Source: CAWCVR01 sp963799105 (GTDB lineage Bacteria > Acidobacteriota > Terriglobia > Bryobacterales > Bryobacteraceae). Taken from it: a DNA stretch of 64,000 nucleotides. Below are positions 34,068 to 42,581 of the stretch, piece after piece; position 1 is the stretch's first letter, and each line of letters starts with the position of its first letter. The translations under genes and the position numbers were made by a program. The notes beneath the pieces were generated by a model. That model made no database searches, had not been told where the DNA came from, and saw nothing but the letters and a program-made list of their open reading frames with translations. The stretch lies in NCBI GenBank assembly GCA_963799105.1, contig CAWCVR010000013.1, positions 366,874 through 430,873 on the forward strand. Reading direction: 5' to 3'.

Positions 34068-35900
34068 TCAATCCAACTCGAACTTGGACTCGTAGGGTTG
34101 CGCCAGGCTGGAGTCCTGCTCGGCCTTGCGCAGGAAACAATTGCCCACGGCCAGGGCTTCCATGTGGGTGCCCATGAAGCAGTGGAAGGCGTCCTCGGGA
34201 GTACACACGATGGGTTCGCCGCGAACGTTGAAGCTGGTGTTGACGAGTACGGGGCAGCCGGTGCGCTGGTGGAATTCCCGGAGCAGGGCGTGGTAGCGGG
34301 GGTTGGTGGCGGCGTGGACGGTCTGGATGCGCGCCGAGTAATCCACGTGCGTCACGGCGGGAATGGTGGAGCGGGGGACGTTCAGCTTGTCGATTCCGAA
34401 CAAAGCCTCCTGCTGGGGAGTCATGGGGATGCGGCGATCCTGCCGCACGCCGGCGACAAGCAGCATGTAGGGGCTGTCGCCATCCAACTCGAACCATTCC
34501 GCGACGTGCTCGCGCAGCACCGAAGGAGCGAACGGCCGGAAGGACTCGCGGAACTTGACCTTGAGATTGAGCAGGGACTGGGTTTTGGGAGAGCGCGCAT
34601 CGGCGAGGATGGAACGCCCGCCGAGCGCTCTCGGCCCGAATTCCATTCTGCCTTGAAACCAGCCCAGGGCGGCGCCGCCGATCAGTTCGCCGGCGCAGGC
34701 GGAGAGCAGGGTCTCATCCCCGAGGACTTGAAAGCGGGCGCCGGCGGCGTGCAGGCGGCTTTCGATTTCGGCCTGGGAGAACTCGGGGCCGAGATACGAG
34801 CCCTGCATGGAATCCATGGCGCCGGGGATGACGCGCGGTTGGGCGGCGAAGGAATGATACGCGGCCAGCGCCGCGCCGAGAGCGCCTCCCGCATCCCCCG
34901 CGGCAGGCTGTATCCAGACGTTCCGGAACGCTCCGTCGCGCAGGATGCGGCCGTTGGCGACGCAGTTCAAGGCGACGCCGCCGGCCAGACAGAGGTTGGG
35001 AATGCCGGTTTCGGCGGCCAGCGAGCGGGTGATGCGGAGGACGATTTCCTCGAGGACGCATTGCACGGAAGCGGCCAGGTCCATGTGGCGCGCGGTGAGC
35101 GGCTCCTCCGGCCGGCGCGCGGGACCGCCGAAGAGTTCGTCGAACTTCCGGTTGGTCATGGCGAGGCCGGTGCAATAGTCGAAGAAATCCAGATTGAGGC
35201 GGAACGAGCCGTCGGGCTTGACGTCCACCAGGTTGTCGTAGATCTCCCTAACGTAGCGGGGCGTTCCATACGGGGCCAGGCCCATCACCTTGTACTCCGC
35301 CGAATTCACCTTGAAGCCGGTGTAATAGGTGATAGCGGAATACAGCAGCCCGAGGGAGTGCGGGAAATGAATCTCCCGCGAGATGCGGATGCCGGCGCCG
35401 CGTCCGATGCCGGCCGAGGTGGTGGCCCATTCGCCGACGCCATCCATGGTAAGAATCACGGCCTCGTCGAAGGGCGAGGGATAGAAGGCGCTGGCGGCGT
35501 GACTCACGTGATGTTCGGCGAACAGTAAGCGCTTGGGCGCGAAGCGTTCGTCGAAGCGCCGCAATTCGCGGGCGAGGATGTCGCGCTGGAACAGCTTCTC
35601 CCGGACCCACAGGGGCATGGCCATGCGAAACGAGCGGACTCCGCGGGGGGCGAAGGCCAGATAGGTTTCGAGGAGCCGCTCGAATTTGAGGAACGGCTTA
35701 TCGTAGAAGACCACGCGATCGACCGCGGAGAGGCGCGTGCCGGCTTGCCGCAGGCAGAACTCGACGGCATGTTGCGGAAAGGCGGAGTCGTGCTTCTTCC
35801 GGGTGAAGCGTTCTTCCTGAGCGGCCGCCACGATCCGGCCATCGGAGACGAGGGCCGCCGCACTATCGTGGTAGAAGGCCGAGATTCCCAGGATCTTCAT
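34068..35900 (-). CDS. NodU/TobZ-family carbamoyltransferase
   Basis: 610 residues from ATG 35900. The N-terminal Kae1-like domain has GISAFYHDSAAALV, AAQEERFTRKKHDSAFP, FAEHHVSHAASAFYPSPF (metal His residues), and LTMDGVGEWATT. The middle has LCLAGGVALNCVANG and QPAAGDAGGALGAAL. The C-terminal YrdC-like half has FQGRMEFGPRALGGRSILAD and VLVNTSFNVRGEPIVCTPEDA. It makes carbamoyl-adenylate and transfers carbamoyl to a hydroxyl, often of a sugar. Downstream order with DUF5989, SxtJ and an SGNH hydrolase is a recurring bacterial cassette. Saxitoxin clusters use related genes. Confidence 0.93.
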   Translation of the reverse strand: MKILGISAFYHDSAAALVSDGRIVAAAQEERFTRKKHDSAFPQHAVEFCLRQAGTRLSAVDRVVFYDKPFLKFERLLETYLAFAPRGVRSFRMAMPLWVREKLFQRDILARELRRFDERFAPKRLLFAEHHVSHAASAFYPSPFDEAVILTMDGVGEWATTSAGIGRGAGIRISREIHFPHSLGLLYSAITYYTGFKVNSAEYKVMGLAPYGTPRYVREIYDNLVDVKPDGSFRLNLDFFDYCTGLAMTNRKFDELFGGPARRPEEPLTARHMDLAASVQCVLEEIVLRITRSLAAETGIPNLCLAGGVALNCVANGRILRDGAFRNVWIQPAAGDAGGALGAALAAYHSFAAQPRVIPGAMDSMQGSYLGPEFSQAEIESRLHAAGARFQVLGDETLLSACAGELIGGAALGWFQGRMEFGPRALGGRSILADARSPKTQSLLNLKVKFRESFRPFAPSVLREHVAEWFELDGDSPYMLLVAGVRQDRRIPMTPQQEALFGIDKLNVPRSTIPAVTHVDYSARIQTVHAATNPRYHALLREFHQRTGCPVLVNTSFNVRGEPIVCTPEDAFHCFMGTHMEALAVGNCFLRKAEQDSSLAQPYESKFELD

Positions 35901-35931
35901 TGAGGAGCGCTTCGATGTCCGGCGCGGCCGC

Positions 35932-36081
35932 TCAGAAAATAGTGTAGATGAACGGAGCGACGGCGGAACTCTGGGTGAGCACCACAAGGGCGCCGAACAA
36001 TAGAGTCAGGACCACCAGCGGAACCAGCCAGTACTTCTTCCTCGATCCGAGAAATCGGAGCAATTCCAACAGCAGAGACAT
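35932..36081 (-). CDS. DUF5989 (SxtK-like) small membrane protein
   Basis: 49 residues: MSLLLELLRFLGSRKKYWLV, then one membrane span (PLVVLTLLFGALVVLTQSSA) and APFIYTIF. The RKKYWL(V/L)P...GALLVLTQGSAVAPFIYTLF pattern is the hallmark of DUF5989. It lies 32 bases upstream of the carbamoyltransferase and downstream of the SxtJ-like gene, its usual place. Function is unknown. It was found by reading the gap between larger genes. Confidence 0.88.
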   Translation of the reverse strand: MSLLLELLRFLGSRKKYWLVPLVVLTLLFGALVVLTQSSAVAPFIYTIF

Positions 36082-36214
36082 ACGGAGGCAGCCGGCAACG
36101 TCGTGGTTTCAACCACAGAAGCTCATTGTACCCTACGGTACGGCGGGGCACGGCGCGGTGGGGCGCAGCGGGCACGGTGTGGCGGGGCGCTCCCGGCGTT
36201 CCCGGCGCGGCGGC

Positions 36215-36640
36215 TCAAAACTGGTCGGCCATGCTCTCCGGCGTTGGTCCGGGAGGGTTCCGCTCAATCCAGTAGCTGGCGGCTCGCGGGTCGTGCCGCA
36301 ACCGCAACGGGTCCTTTCCGGCCATCCTGAGGACCAGCGCGAATGGCGTGAATACGGCGAAGAACAGCAGCGACGCAGCTATCGGGCTGACGATACGGTT
36401 CAGCAGGCTTCCGAAGCGGAACCAGATGAGATTGGGGATGCGCAGGACGGAGGGCCGGACGAGACCCGCCAGAAGAACGAGGACCGCGGCGCCCAGCGCC
36501 CACCAGCGGACCGGCCTGCCGCGCCAGGCCGGCCAGAGCGCCAGGGCCGTAAAGAACGCCGTGAAGACCCATGCGAAGGAACGCTCCGACGGCGGATGCG
36601 GCGCCGCGTTTCGCTGGAAGGTCTCATGAGTCTTCATCAT
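36215..36640 (-). CDS. SxtJ family membrane protein
   Basis: 141 residues with about three or four membrane spans (SFAWVFTAFFTALALWPA, WWALGAAVLVLLAGL, IVSPIAASLLFFAVFTPFALVLRM). The end GPTPESMADQF matches the SxtJ pattern (SM-x-x-QF). Start at 36640 or the adjacent Met at 36637. Role unknown. It occurs with NodU-type carbamoyltransferases and DUF5989 in many phyla. The 133 bases between it and the DUF5989 gene hold only GC-rich GGCGCGGGG-like repeats. Confidence 0.87.
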   Translation of the reverse strand: MMKTHETFQRNAAPHPPSERSFAWVFTAFFTALALWPAWRGRPVRWWALGAAVLVLLAGLVRPSVLRIPNLIWFRFGSLLNRIVSPIAASLLFFAVFTPFALVLRMAGKDPLRLRHDPRAASYWIERNPPGPTPESMADQF

Positions 36641-36652
36641 TCTCCTCCGCGG

Positions 36653-38569
36653 TCAACGGGCGGGCGCGGCCACCAGGGCCACGTCCTCAATGACGATCTG
36701 CGACGCCACGGCGCCCTTGGCGGTGTTGCGGATCATCAGGGAACCGGCCGTTTCGGGAAGCGGCAGCGGCAGGTAGATGTCCGTCATCTCCGGCCCGGCG
36801 TCGACGAACTTCTCGATCTGGTAGCCCTGGAGTTCGCGGTCCAGAATTCCAACCCCGACCTGTCCATTCAGTACGCGGGCCCGTATCAGGAGGAAAAGAT
36901 CGCCGTGCGGCCCGTTGGGGATGTGCAGCGGAATCGCAGCCGCATTGGCCCACTGCACGGGGAGCGTGGTGATTTTGGTGGGGCGTCCCGGTTGGATTGA
37001 AACCGCATCCGCGGCGCGCTCGATGGCATCCAGGGACAGAGATCCATCGATGCGTTTTCCGGGCCCCGCCGGGACGGGGCAGCGCGTCGACATCCCGGCT
37101 GCGGCCATCGACATGGGCGGCGGAAGATGGGCGGCATCGGTGTGGTGCGGAAGCTGGCCGGACTCGATCAGGCGGCGGACGGACGGCACAAGCTGTTGAA
37201 AGACCACCCATGCCCTCACCCGTTCCCCGACTTCGGTCATGTGGATGGCGTCGATGAACAGATCGGGGTCTTGCGGAATCCCGCCGGCAACGTCCAGGAA
37301 CGGGATCTTGCGGGAGGCGGCATAGTTGCGGAAAACGCGGTTCTGGAAATCGCTCAGGCGGCGAATGTCGGCATAGCGAAGCGGCCACAAGGCGGTATTC
37401 AACTGTTCGTAGATGAGCTTGTGCCGGGTGGGCGAGAGCGGCGCGCCGCCGGGAGTGAACCATTCGAACGAGCAGACCGCCAGCCTGCCACCGATGGAAT
37501 TCAGGCCAGCGCGAACGGCGTCGAGATCCTTAACGATCGCGGGCAACTGAAGCGGCAGGTATGGGCTGTCGGGATCCGGGTTGCGCTCACTCACTTCCTC
37601 CGGCCATTGCAGACGATAGGAGGGTTTCCGCGGTTCGCCCACGGTACGGAACCCGTTCAGGGCGCGGTCCAGCAGGTCGCCGATAGCGAAGTGGGTGCTC
37701 AGGAAGGCCGGCAGCTTATGTTGCACCACCGGATCGCGCGGGTCGATGGCCGCCCGGGGAGGGATGACGGGCCGCACCAGCAGATTCGCCGAGGTGAACT
37801 GGTTGGCGCCTTCGTAGTACACGGCCAGGTCCGGATCGAGGGGCAGGAGTTCCTCCCGCAGAATGGCGGCGATGTCGTTCGAATTCACGCCTTCGCGGCC
37901 GCCGTTCAGCGCCTCGAAGCGCACATCGTAGCGGTTCGCCTCGGCGAAGCGGTTCAGCCAGTGCTCCACGTACTCCGGATAAGAGAATGGGAACGGGTGG
38001 AACCCGACAGTGGTGGACGCGCCCAGAAAGGCGATACGAATCGTCCTGGCCGGCTTCGCGAGAGAAAGCGGATGGCCGCGCAGGCCGAACTGATTCGTCA
38101 CCAACCCGGATTCCAGCGTCTGATCGGCGGGGAAACGATAACCCGGATGGACGGAAACGGATTGGGGAGTAAAAGCCAGGAGCGTCTCGGGAAAGTTCCG
38201 GAGCAGGCCGGCGGGATTGCAGCGTTCCCGTTTCACGAGGTAGCTGTTAAAGACATATTCCGCCTGCGAGCCGAAGATGCCGCGGCGTTCGAAATCCCGA
38301 TAGCGGGCGGCGAGGGCGGGGTTGGGCGACGTGCGATTGGGCAGGGGCGGAGGATCCTCGGCAAACCAACGGGGGTCGGTGCCGCCGGCGCCGCCAAGCC
38401 CGCGGAGATAACGCGCGGCATCGGCCACGTTCGGGGGTTTGGCGGGCACGCCGGCCGGTTGCGCCGCGTCGCGAGGTCCGTAGCGGGTGAACACGCGCAG
38501 CCCGGCTTCCCACAGCAGCAACCCCACCAGAGTGGAAACGAGAACGACAAGCAGGTTTTTGGCGCGCAT
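36653..38569 (-). CDS. Membrane-anchored SGNH/GDSL hydrolase
   Basis: 638 residues. One N-terminal anchor (LLVVLVSTLVGLLLWEAGL) precedes a periplasmic SGNH domain. Block I is IAFLGASTTVG with Ser184, block III is NGGREGVNSND with the oxyanion Gly/Asn, and block V is DAIHMTEVG with Asp440 and His443. A C-terminal beta domain of about 150 residues follows. Its stop lies just before the sxtJ-like start. By analogy with alginate O-acetylation proteins it may acylate, deacylate or otherwise modify a glycan at the outer side of the membrane, downstream of carbamoylation. Confidence 0.85.
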   Translation of the reverse strand: MRAKNLLVVLVSTLVGLLLWEAGLRVFTRYGPRDAAQPAGVPAKPPNVADAARYLRGLGGAGGTDPRWFAEDPPPLPNRTSPNPALAARYRDFERRGIFGSQAEYVFNSYLVKRERCNPAGLLRNFPETLLAFTPQSVSVHPGYRFPADQTLESGLVTNQFGLRGHPLSLAKPARTIRIAFLGASTTVGFHPFPFSYPEYVEHWLNRFAEANRYDVRFEALNGGREGVNSNDIAAILREELLPLDPDLAVYYEGANQFTSANLLVRPVIPPRAAIDPRDPVVQHKLPAFLSTHFAIGDLLDRALNGFRTVGEPRKPSYRLQWPEEVSERNPDPDSPYLPLQLPAIVKDLDAVRAGLNSIGGRLAVCSFEWFTPGGAPLSPTRHKLIYEQLNTALWPLRYADIRRLSDFQNRVFRNYAASRKIPFLDVAGGIPQDPDLFIDAIHMTEVGERVRAWVVFQQLVPSVRRLIESGQLPHHTDAAHLPPPMSMAAAGMSTRCPVPAGPGKRIDGSLSLDAIERAADAVSIQPGRPTKITTLPVQWANAAAIPLHIPNGPHGDLFLLIRARVLNGQVGVGILDRELQGYQIEKFVDAGPEMTDIYLPLPLPETAGSLMIRNTAKGAVASQIVIEDVALVAAPAR

Positions 38570-38660
38570 AGGCTTCCCGGAAACGGACCGCTGGCGGGCC
38601 GTTGCAATCTCTCAGTTTCGCACCTCGCGCGCGTGGCGTCTCGCCGGAGACGCAAACTGA

Positions 38661-38750
38661 GTGTGCGACGCAGAAGTGGGCGCGGGGGCGATTCGCCCGC
38701 AAAACCGCTCGAATCCTAGCGTACGTGTGCGCAAGGCCAAGCGCACCCTT
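38661..38750. repeat. Flank module X of the composite repeat, locus B
   Basis: Matches the reverse complement of 52041-52129 closely (GTGTGCGACGCAGAAGTGGG through AAGGCCAAGCGCACCCTT). It lies left of the core at 38751. Confidence 0.75.
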
Positions 38751-39058
38751 GTGGGGCAGGTTTTCAACCTGCGGCCCCGCCCAGGGGGCACCCGCAATCG
38801 GCCCGATGACGGCTTTGTGCAAGCGCCGGCAGGCGGGTTACAAACCTACCGTAGGTTGAAAACCTGCCCCGCGGAGCAGCAGAGCCGCAACCCAACCGCG
38901 CGGGATATTCCGGGCTGCCGGGGGCCAGATCGTCTCGCGCGCAGGCGAGGCCCGCTCGCCGGGCCGCGCCCAGAGGGCACCCACAATCGGCCGCAGGCTG
39001 CCAGCCTGCCCCACATAAGACCGTCGCGGCGCGCGAAGAATTTGACAGGTAGTAGTAC
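38751..39058. repeat. Composite repeat core, locus B
   Basis: From GTGGGGCAGG to GTAGTAGTAC. The right 190 bases repeat 51853-52040 with few changes. The left 120 bases are an extra palindromic insert (AGGTTTTCAACCTGC ... GCAGGTTTTCAACCT-type arms). It is followed by ATAACACCAGCGAATCCACT (flank Z). No gene lies between 38570 and 39154. Confidence 0.75.
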
Positions 39059-39119
39059 ATAACACCAGCGAATCCACTTCCACGCCGCGCACCCGCGCAG
39101 AGTCCGCCCCCGACATCGG

Positions 39120-39148
39120 CTGACAGCGGATGGCCGTTGCTTTACACT
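39120..39148 (+). promoter_or_regulatory. Promoter of the esterase-fold gene
   Basis: CTGACA (39120-39125), a 17-bp spacer, and TACACT (39143-39148) make a good sigma-70 promoter. The GTG at 39155 starts 7 nt later, which points to a leaderless transcript and to GTG rather than the earlier TTG as start. Confidence 0.6.
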
Positions 39149-39154
39149 CAATTT

Positions 39155-40957
39155 GTGCGGCTATTCGTTCTACTCTTCGCCATCGCTTCGGCGTGGGCCC
39201 AGCCGGGGGCTATTCCGGCGCGTGCGGTGGTTCAGGACCTCACGCACTCCAGCCGGGTTCTGGCAGGCGAACGCGCCTACCGCGTGTATCTGCCGCCGGC
39301 ATACGCCGCGTCCGAGACTCGCTATCCCGTCATCTACTGGTTTCACGGATTCGAGCAGGCCGGCGACATCGACGCGTACGAACGGCAGATCGCGGCTTAC
39401 GTGGGAACCCACGACGTCATTGTGGTGAACGCCGGTCCGGTGGCGGCCACGGGCGTATACCCGCTCTATTTTCCGGAGCTGGTGGAACGGATCGATGGCA
39501 CTTTGCGCACCGTCGCCGACCGCGACCATCGCGCGGTGACCGGATATCTGGCCGGCGGGTTCTTCGCATTTCTGATGGCCGGAAAGTATCCCGGCCTGGT
39601 GTCCAGCGCTTCCAGTTTTCTGGGTCCCACGGAATACTCCGTGGGACCGACCGGCTTCGGCGTGGAGTATAACCTCGACGACTTTTATGGCAATTACAGC
39701 GGCGTGCGTACCCGCCTGGTCACCGAATCGGGCCACTTTCTGAGCTTCTACCACCGCCGCTTGAACGCCGTCTGGAGCTTCGCGCGCGACGGCCACGAAA
39801 CCGAGAACTTCGATTCCACGGAAGGCACTCCGGAACTGGCCAGGACTTTCGATTTCCACCTGCGCGAGTTCGCCCGGCCGTCACCCAAGCCCGCCGTCTT
39901 CAGTCACGCCGACGTCTATCCCAACTTCGCGGTGTGGGGATGGGAAGTAGCTTCGACGCGCCGCCGGCCTGGCATCACGGTGTTGGAGGACGTCTCCAGT
40001 GCCGGTTTCCGGTCGGCCGTGCGGGAGTGGATTCCGGGCGGGGCGGCGTTTCCCGACGTGAGACTCTCCATCGTTTCGGCCCCCATCTTCGCGTCGGAAA
40101 GCACGCACATGGCGACTTTTCTGCGGTTACGCGACGGCTACGCGCGGCGGGTCCCGCTGCGGGCCGACGCCCAGGGCCGCCTGAGTTTCGAACTCGACGG
40201 CGACGCCTACCAGGTCGGATTCTCGGCCGCCCCTCTGATCGCCGTCACCGGTTACGAAATCGCCGACGCCGCCTGGGCCACCGTTGGCGAGCCTTTGAAG
40301 TTGTTGGTGAAGTTCGCCAACGTGGGCGCCGGACCTTCCCGGCCCATGGAGGTCCGCTGGGAAGGCGCGGATGCGGGCGTGACGTTCGACGCTCCGTCGA
40401 GCCGCCTCGCCGGGTTGGCCCCGGGAGAATCGGCTGCCGTCCCCGTGACGGTTTCCGCCGCCGGGCCCACACGCACGTTCCTCAGGTTCGCCGCCATCGC
40501 TGGAACCTCCCGCCTGCCGGTGGTCGTGCCCGTGTATCCGCATGCCGACGCCACCAAAGTGTTCCAGATCGCCGATGGCGCCACGGTGGAAGTGATGCGG
40601 CGCGGCGTCGCCACCGTCGAGAGGACCTTCGGAGAAGGCAATCGCGATGGCCACGCGGCTCCCGGCGAAAGCTTCGCCGTGCTGATTCCCGACGGCGAGG
40701 TGCTGCGCGCGGCCGAGTTGTTCACGGGCGACCCTTGTGTGGACCTTAGCGTGCGCGGGTCGGACGATTGGAGCGAGTACGACCATAGCGGCGCCTCGGT
40801 CGAGTACTCGCTTCCCAGAATCGGCACGGAGTGCGAACCCGGACACGTCGTCCATTTCCTGGCGCGGGTGTTGCTCCCGCACGCGCCGCTGCACCAGACG
40901 TGGTACCTGGCCATCGACGTTCCGGTGTGGTGGCGGCACGGCGAAGAGCCAAAGTAA
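39155..40957 (+). CDS. Secreted esterase-fold protein lacking the catalytic serine
   Basis: 600 residues. A signal peptide (LFVLLFAIASAWAQ) is followed by an alpha/beta-hydrolase of the esterase-D type (YRVYLPPAYAASETRYPVIY, WFHGFEQAG). The nucleophile elbow, normally GxSxGG, reads GYLAGG with Leu132 in the Ser position. After the hydrolase (about 300 residues) come beta-sandwich domains (LLVKFANVGAGPSRPMEVRW) and a tail. A non-enzymatic, perhaps binding, role is likely. The start at GTG 39155 rests on the promoter and signal peptide; a TTG 18 bases upstream is the alternative. Confidence 0.72.
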   Translation: MRLFVLLFAIASAWAQPGAIPARAVVQDLTHSSRVLAGERAYRVYLPPAYAASETRYPVIYWFHGFEQAGDIDAYERQIAAYVGTHDVIVVNAGPVAATGVYPLYFPELVERIDGTLRTVADRDHRAVTGYLAGGFFAFLMAGKYPGLVSSASSFLGPTEYSVGPTGFGVEYNLDDFYGNYSGVRTRLVTESGHFLSFYHRRLNAVWSFARDGHETENFDSTEGTPELARTFDFHLREFARPSPKPAVFSHADVYPNFAVWGWEVASTRRRPGITVLEDVSSAGFRSAVREWIPGGAAFPDVRLSIVSAPIFASESTHMATFLRLRDGYARRVPLRADAQGRLSFELDGDAYQVGFSAAPLIAVTGYEIADAAWATVGEPLKLLVKFANVGAGPSRPMEVRWEGADAGVTFDAPSSRLAGLAPGESAAVPVTVSAAGPTRTFLRFAAIAGTSRLPVVVPVYPHADATKVFQIADGATVEVMRRGVATVERTFGEGNRDGHAAPGESFAVLIPDGEVLRAAELFTGDPCVDLSVRGSDDWSEYDHSGASVEYSLPRIGTECEPGHVVHFLARVLLPHAPLHQTWYLAIDVPVWWRHGEEPK

Positions 40958-41007
40958 TAAATGGCGTCTGACCCCTTTTTCAATAAATGGCGTCTGACCC
41001 CTTTTTC
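40956..41007. repeat. Two perfect 26-bp tandem copies of a GTCTGACCCC unit
   Basis: AATAAATGGCGTCTGACCCC plus TTTTTC, twice without change. The CTGACCCC half matches the palindromes at 121 and 349. The first unit starts inside the stop region of the upstream gene (TAATAA). The second lies where the -35 box of ppx is expected. Confidence 0.9.
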
Positions 41008-41030
41008 CGGCCAGACGCTATCATTGAACC

Positions 41031-42581
41031 ATGCCCCGGTACGCGGCCATAGATATCGGCAGCAACTCGGTTCGCATGGAGGCGGCCGAGATCGTGCCGG
41101 GCGAGTTGCCGCGCGTGCTGGCCTCCGACCGCGAAGTCACGCGGCTGGGGGAGAGCGTGTTTCGCCACGGTTCGGTGAGCGAAGAGGCCATGCACTCCAC
41201 CTGCGCGGTGCTGGCGCGCATGGCCGGACTCTATCGCCGGCTGGACGTTGTGGGGGTGCGCGCGGTGGCCACCAGCGCCATTCGCGACACGCGCAATAAG
41301 AAGGAATTCCTGCAGCGCGCCTCCGAGGCCGCCGGAGCGCACGTGGAAGTGATCTCGGGACGGGAGGAGGCCCGCCTCATCCACCTCGGCGTCGAGAGCA
41401 GTTGGCCGCAGACCGGCAAGCGCGTGCTGATCGTGGACATCGGAGGCGGCAGCGCGGAGATCGTGGCCGCCGGGGGCGGGGTTCTGCGCGAAGCCTTCTC
41501 GCGGCCCCTGGGAGCCGTCCGGCTGTACGAGAACTTTCTCAAGGACGATCCGCCCACGCCGCGCCAGTTGCATCAAATGCACGAGTACATCGGCGAGAAG
41601 CTGTCCACGGCCGTGCGCCGGCTGGCGGGTTGGAAATGCGAACGCGCCGTCGCCACATCCGCCACCGCCGCGGCGGTCGCCAACGCCGTGGCGCGCGTCC
41701 CCCGTTCCAAACGGGAGGACATCGACCGGAGCCGCGTCTCCACCGCGCAGGTGCGCCGGCTCTACGCCAACCTGGCGGCTCTGAACCTGGCGGGCCGCCG
41801 CAAAACAACCGGCATCGGCCCGCGGCGCGCCGAAATCATCGTGCCCGGCGTGGCCGTGCTGCTGGACTTCATGCAGGCCTTTCGCCTCCCCGCGGTCTAC
41901 TACTCCCGCGCCGGCGTGCGCGATGGCATCATCGCCGACCTCGCCGCACGCAACGTGGGGGCCGAGCTTTCCCGCTTGAGCCGCGACCAGCGCCGCGAAG
42001 TGGAAGACATGGGCCGCCGCTACGGCGTGGTTCTCGATCATGCCCGCAAGGTGGCCAACATCGCGAACCTGCTGTTCACCGCCCTGCAACCGCTGCACCA
42101 ACTGCCGCCCGCCTGCGGCAAGCTGCTGGAAGCCGCGGCCCACCTTCTCGACGTGGGCCATCACATCAGCAGTTCCAGCCATCACAAGCATTCCTATTAC
42201 GTCGTATCCAATTCCGATATGCCGGGATTCACGGAACGGGAGCGCCTGGTGATCGCCCATCTCTGCCGCTACCACCGCAAGAACATGCCCAGCCCGATGC
42301 ACACCGCCTACCAGGGTCTGCCCGCGGAGGAGAAGCGCATGTTGCTGCCGATGATCCCGCTGCTGCGTCTGGCCGATAACCTGGACCGCAGCCACGAGCG
42401 GCGCATCGACAATCTGGAGTGCCGCTTGCGGGACGGGGAAGTCACCCTGCAGGTGACCTCGCACGGCGACATCGACCTGGAGCAGTGGGGCGCCGAGCGG
42501 GCGGGCGAGGTCTTCCGCCAGGTATACGGCCGGCAGATCGTTCTGACCAAGGCCCGTGACATTCCGGGGTCCAGGCCATGA
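41031..42581 (+). CDS. ppx: Exopolyphosphatase (Ppx/GppA family)
   Basis: 516 residues. The actin-like ASKHA fold has phosphate loop 1 AAIDIGSNSVRME, ATSAIRDTRNK, VISGREEARLIHLG with the catalytic Glu, and LIVDIGGGSAEI. A C-terminal HD-like helical region follows (LLEAAAHLLDVGHHISSSSHHKHSYYVVSN). It releases phosphate from polyphosphate ends, or from pppGpp. TATCAT at 41019-41024 is 7 nt before ATG 41031, again leaving little leader. The stop overlaps the CHAD gene by ATGA, which fits a polyphosphate pair. Confidence 0.93.
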   Translation: MPRYAAIDIGSNSVRMEAAEIVPGELPRVLASDREVTRLGESVFRHGSVSEEAMHSTCAVLARMAGLYRRLDVVGVRAVATSAIRDTRNKKEFLQRASEAAGAHVEVISGREEARLIHLGVESSWPQTGKRVLIVDIGGGSAEIVAAGGGVLREAFSRPLGAVRLYENFLKDDPPTPRQLHQMHEYIGEKLSTAVRRLAGWKCERAVATSATAAAVANAVARVPRSKREDIDRSRVSTAQVRRLYANLAALNLAGRRKTTGIGPRRAEIIVPGVAVLLDFMQAFRLPAVYYSRAGVRDGIIADLAARNVGAELSRLSRDQRREVEDMGRRYGVVLDHARKVANIANLLFTALQPLHQLPPACGKLLEAAAHLLDVGHHISSSSHHKHSYYVVSNSDMPGFTERERLVIAHLCRYHRKNMPSPMHTAYQGLPAEEKRMLLPMIPLLRLADNLDRSHERRIDNLECRLRDGEVTLQVTSHGDIDLEQWGAERAGEVFRQVYGRQIVLTKARDIPGSRP

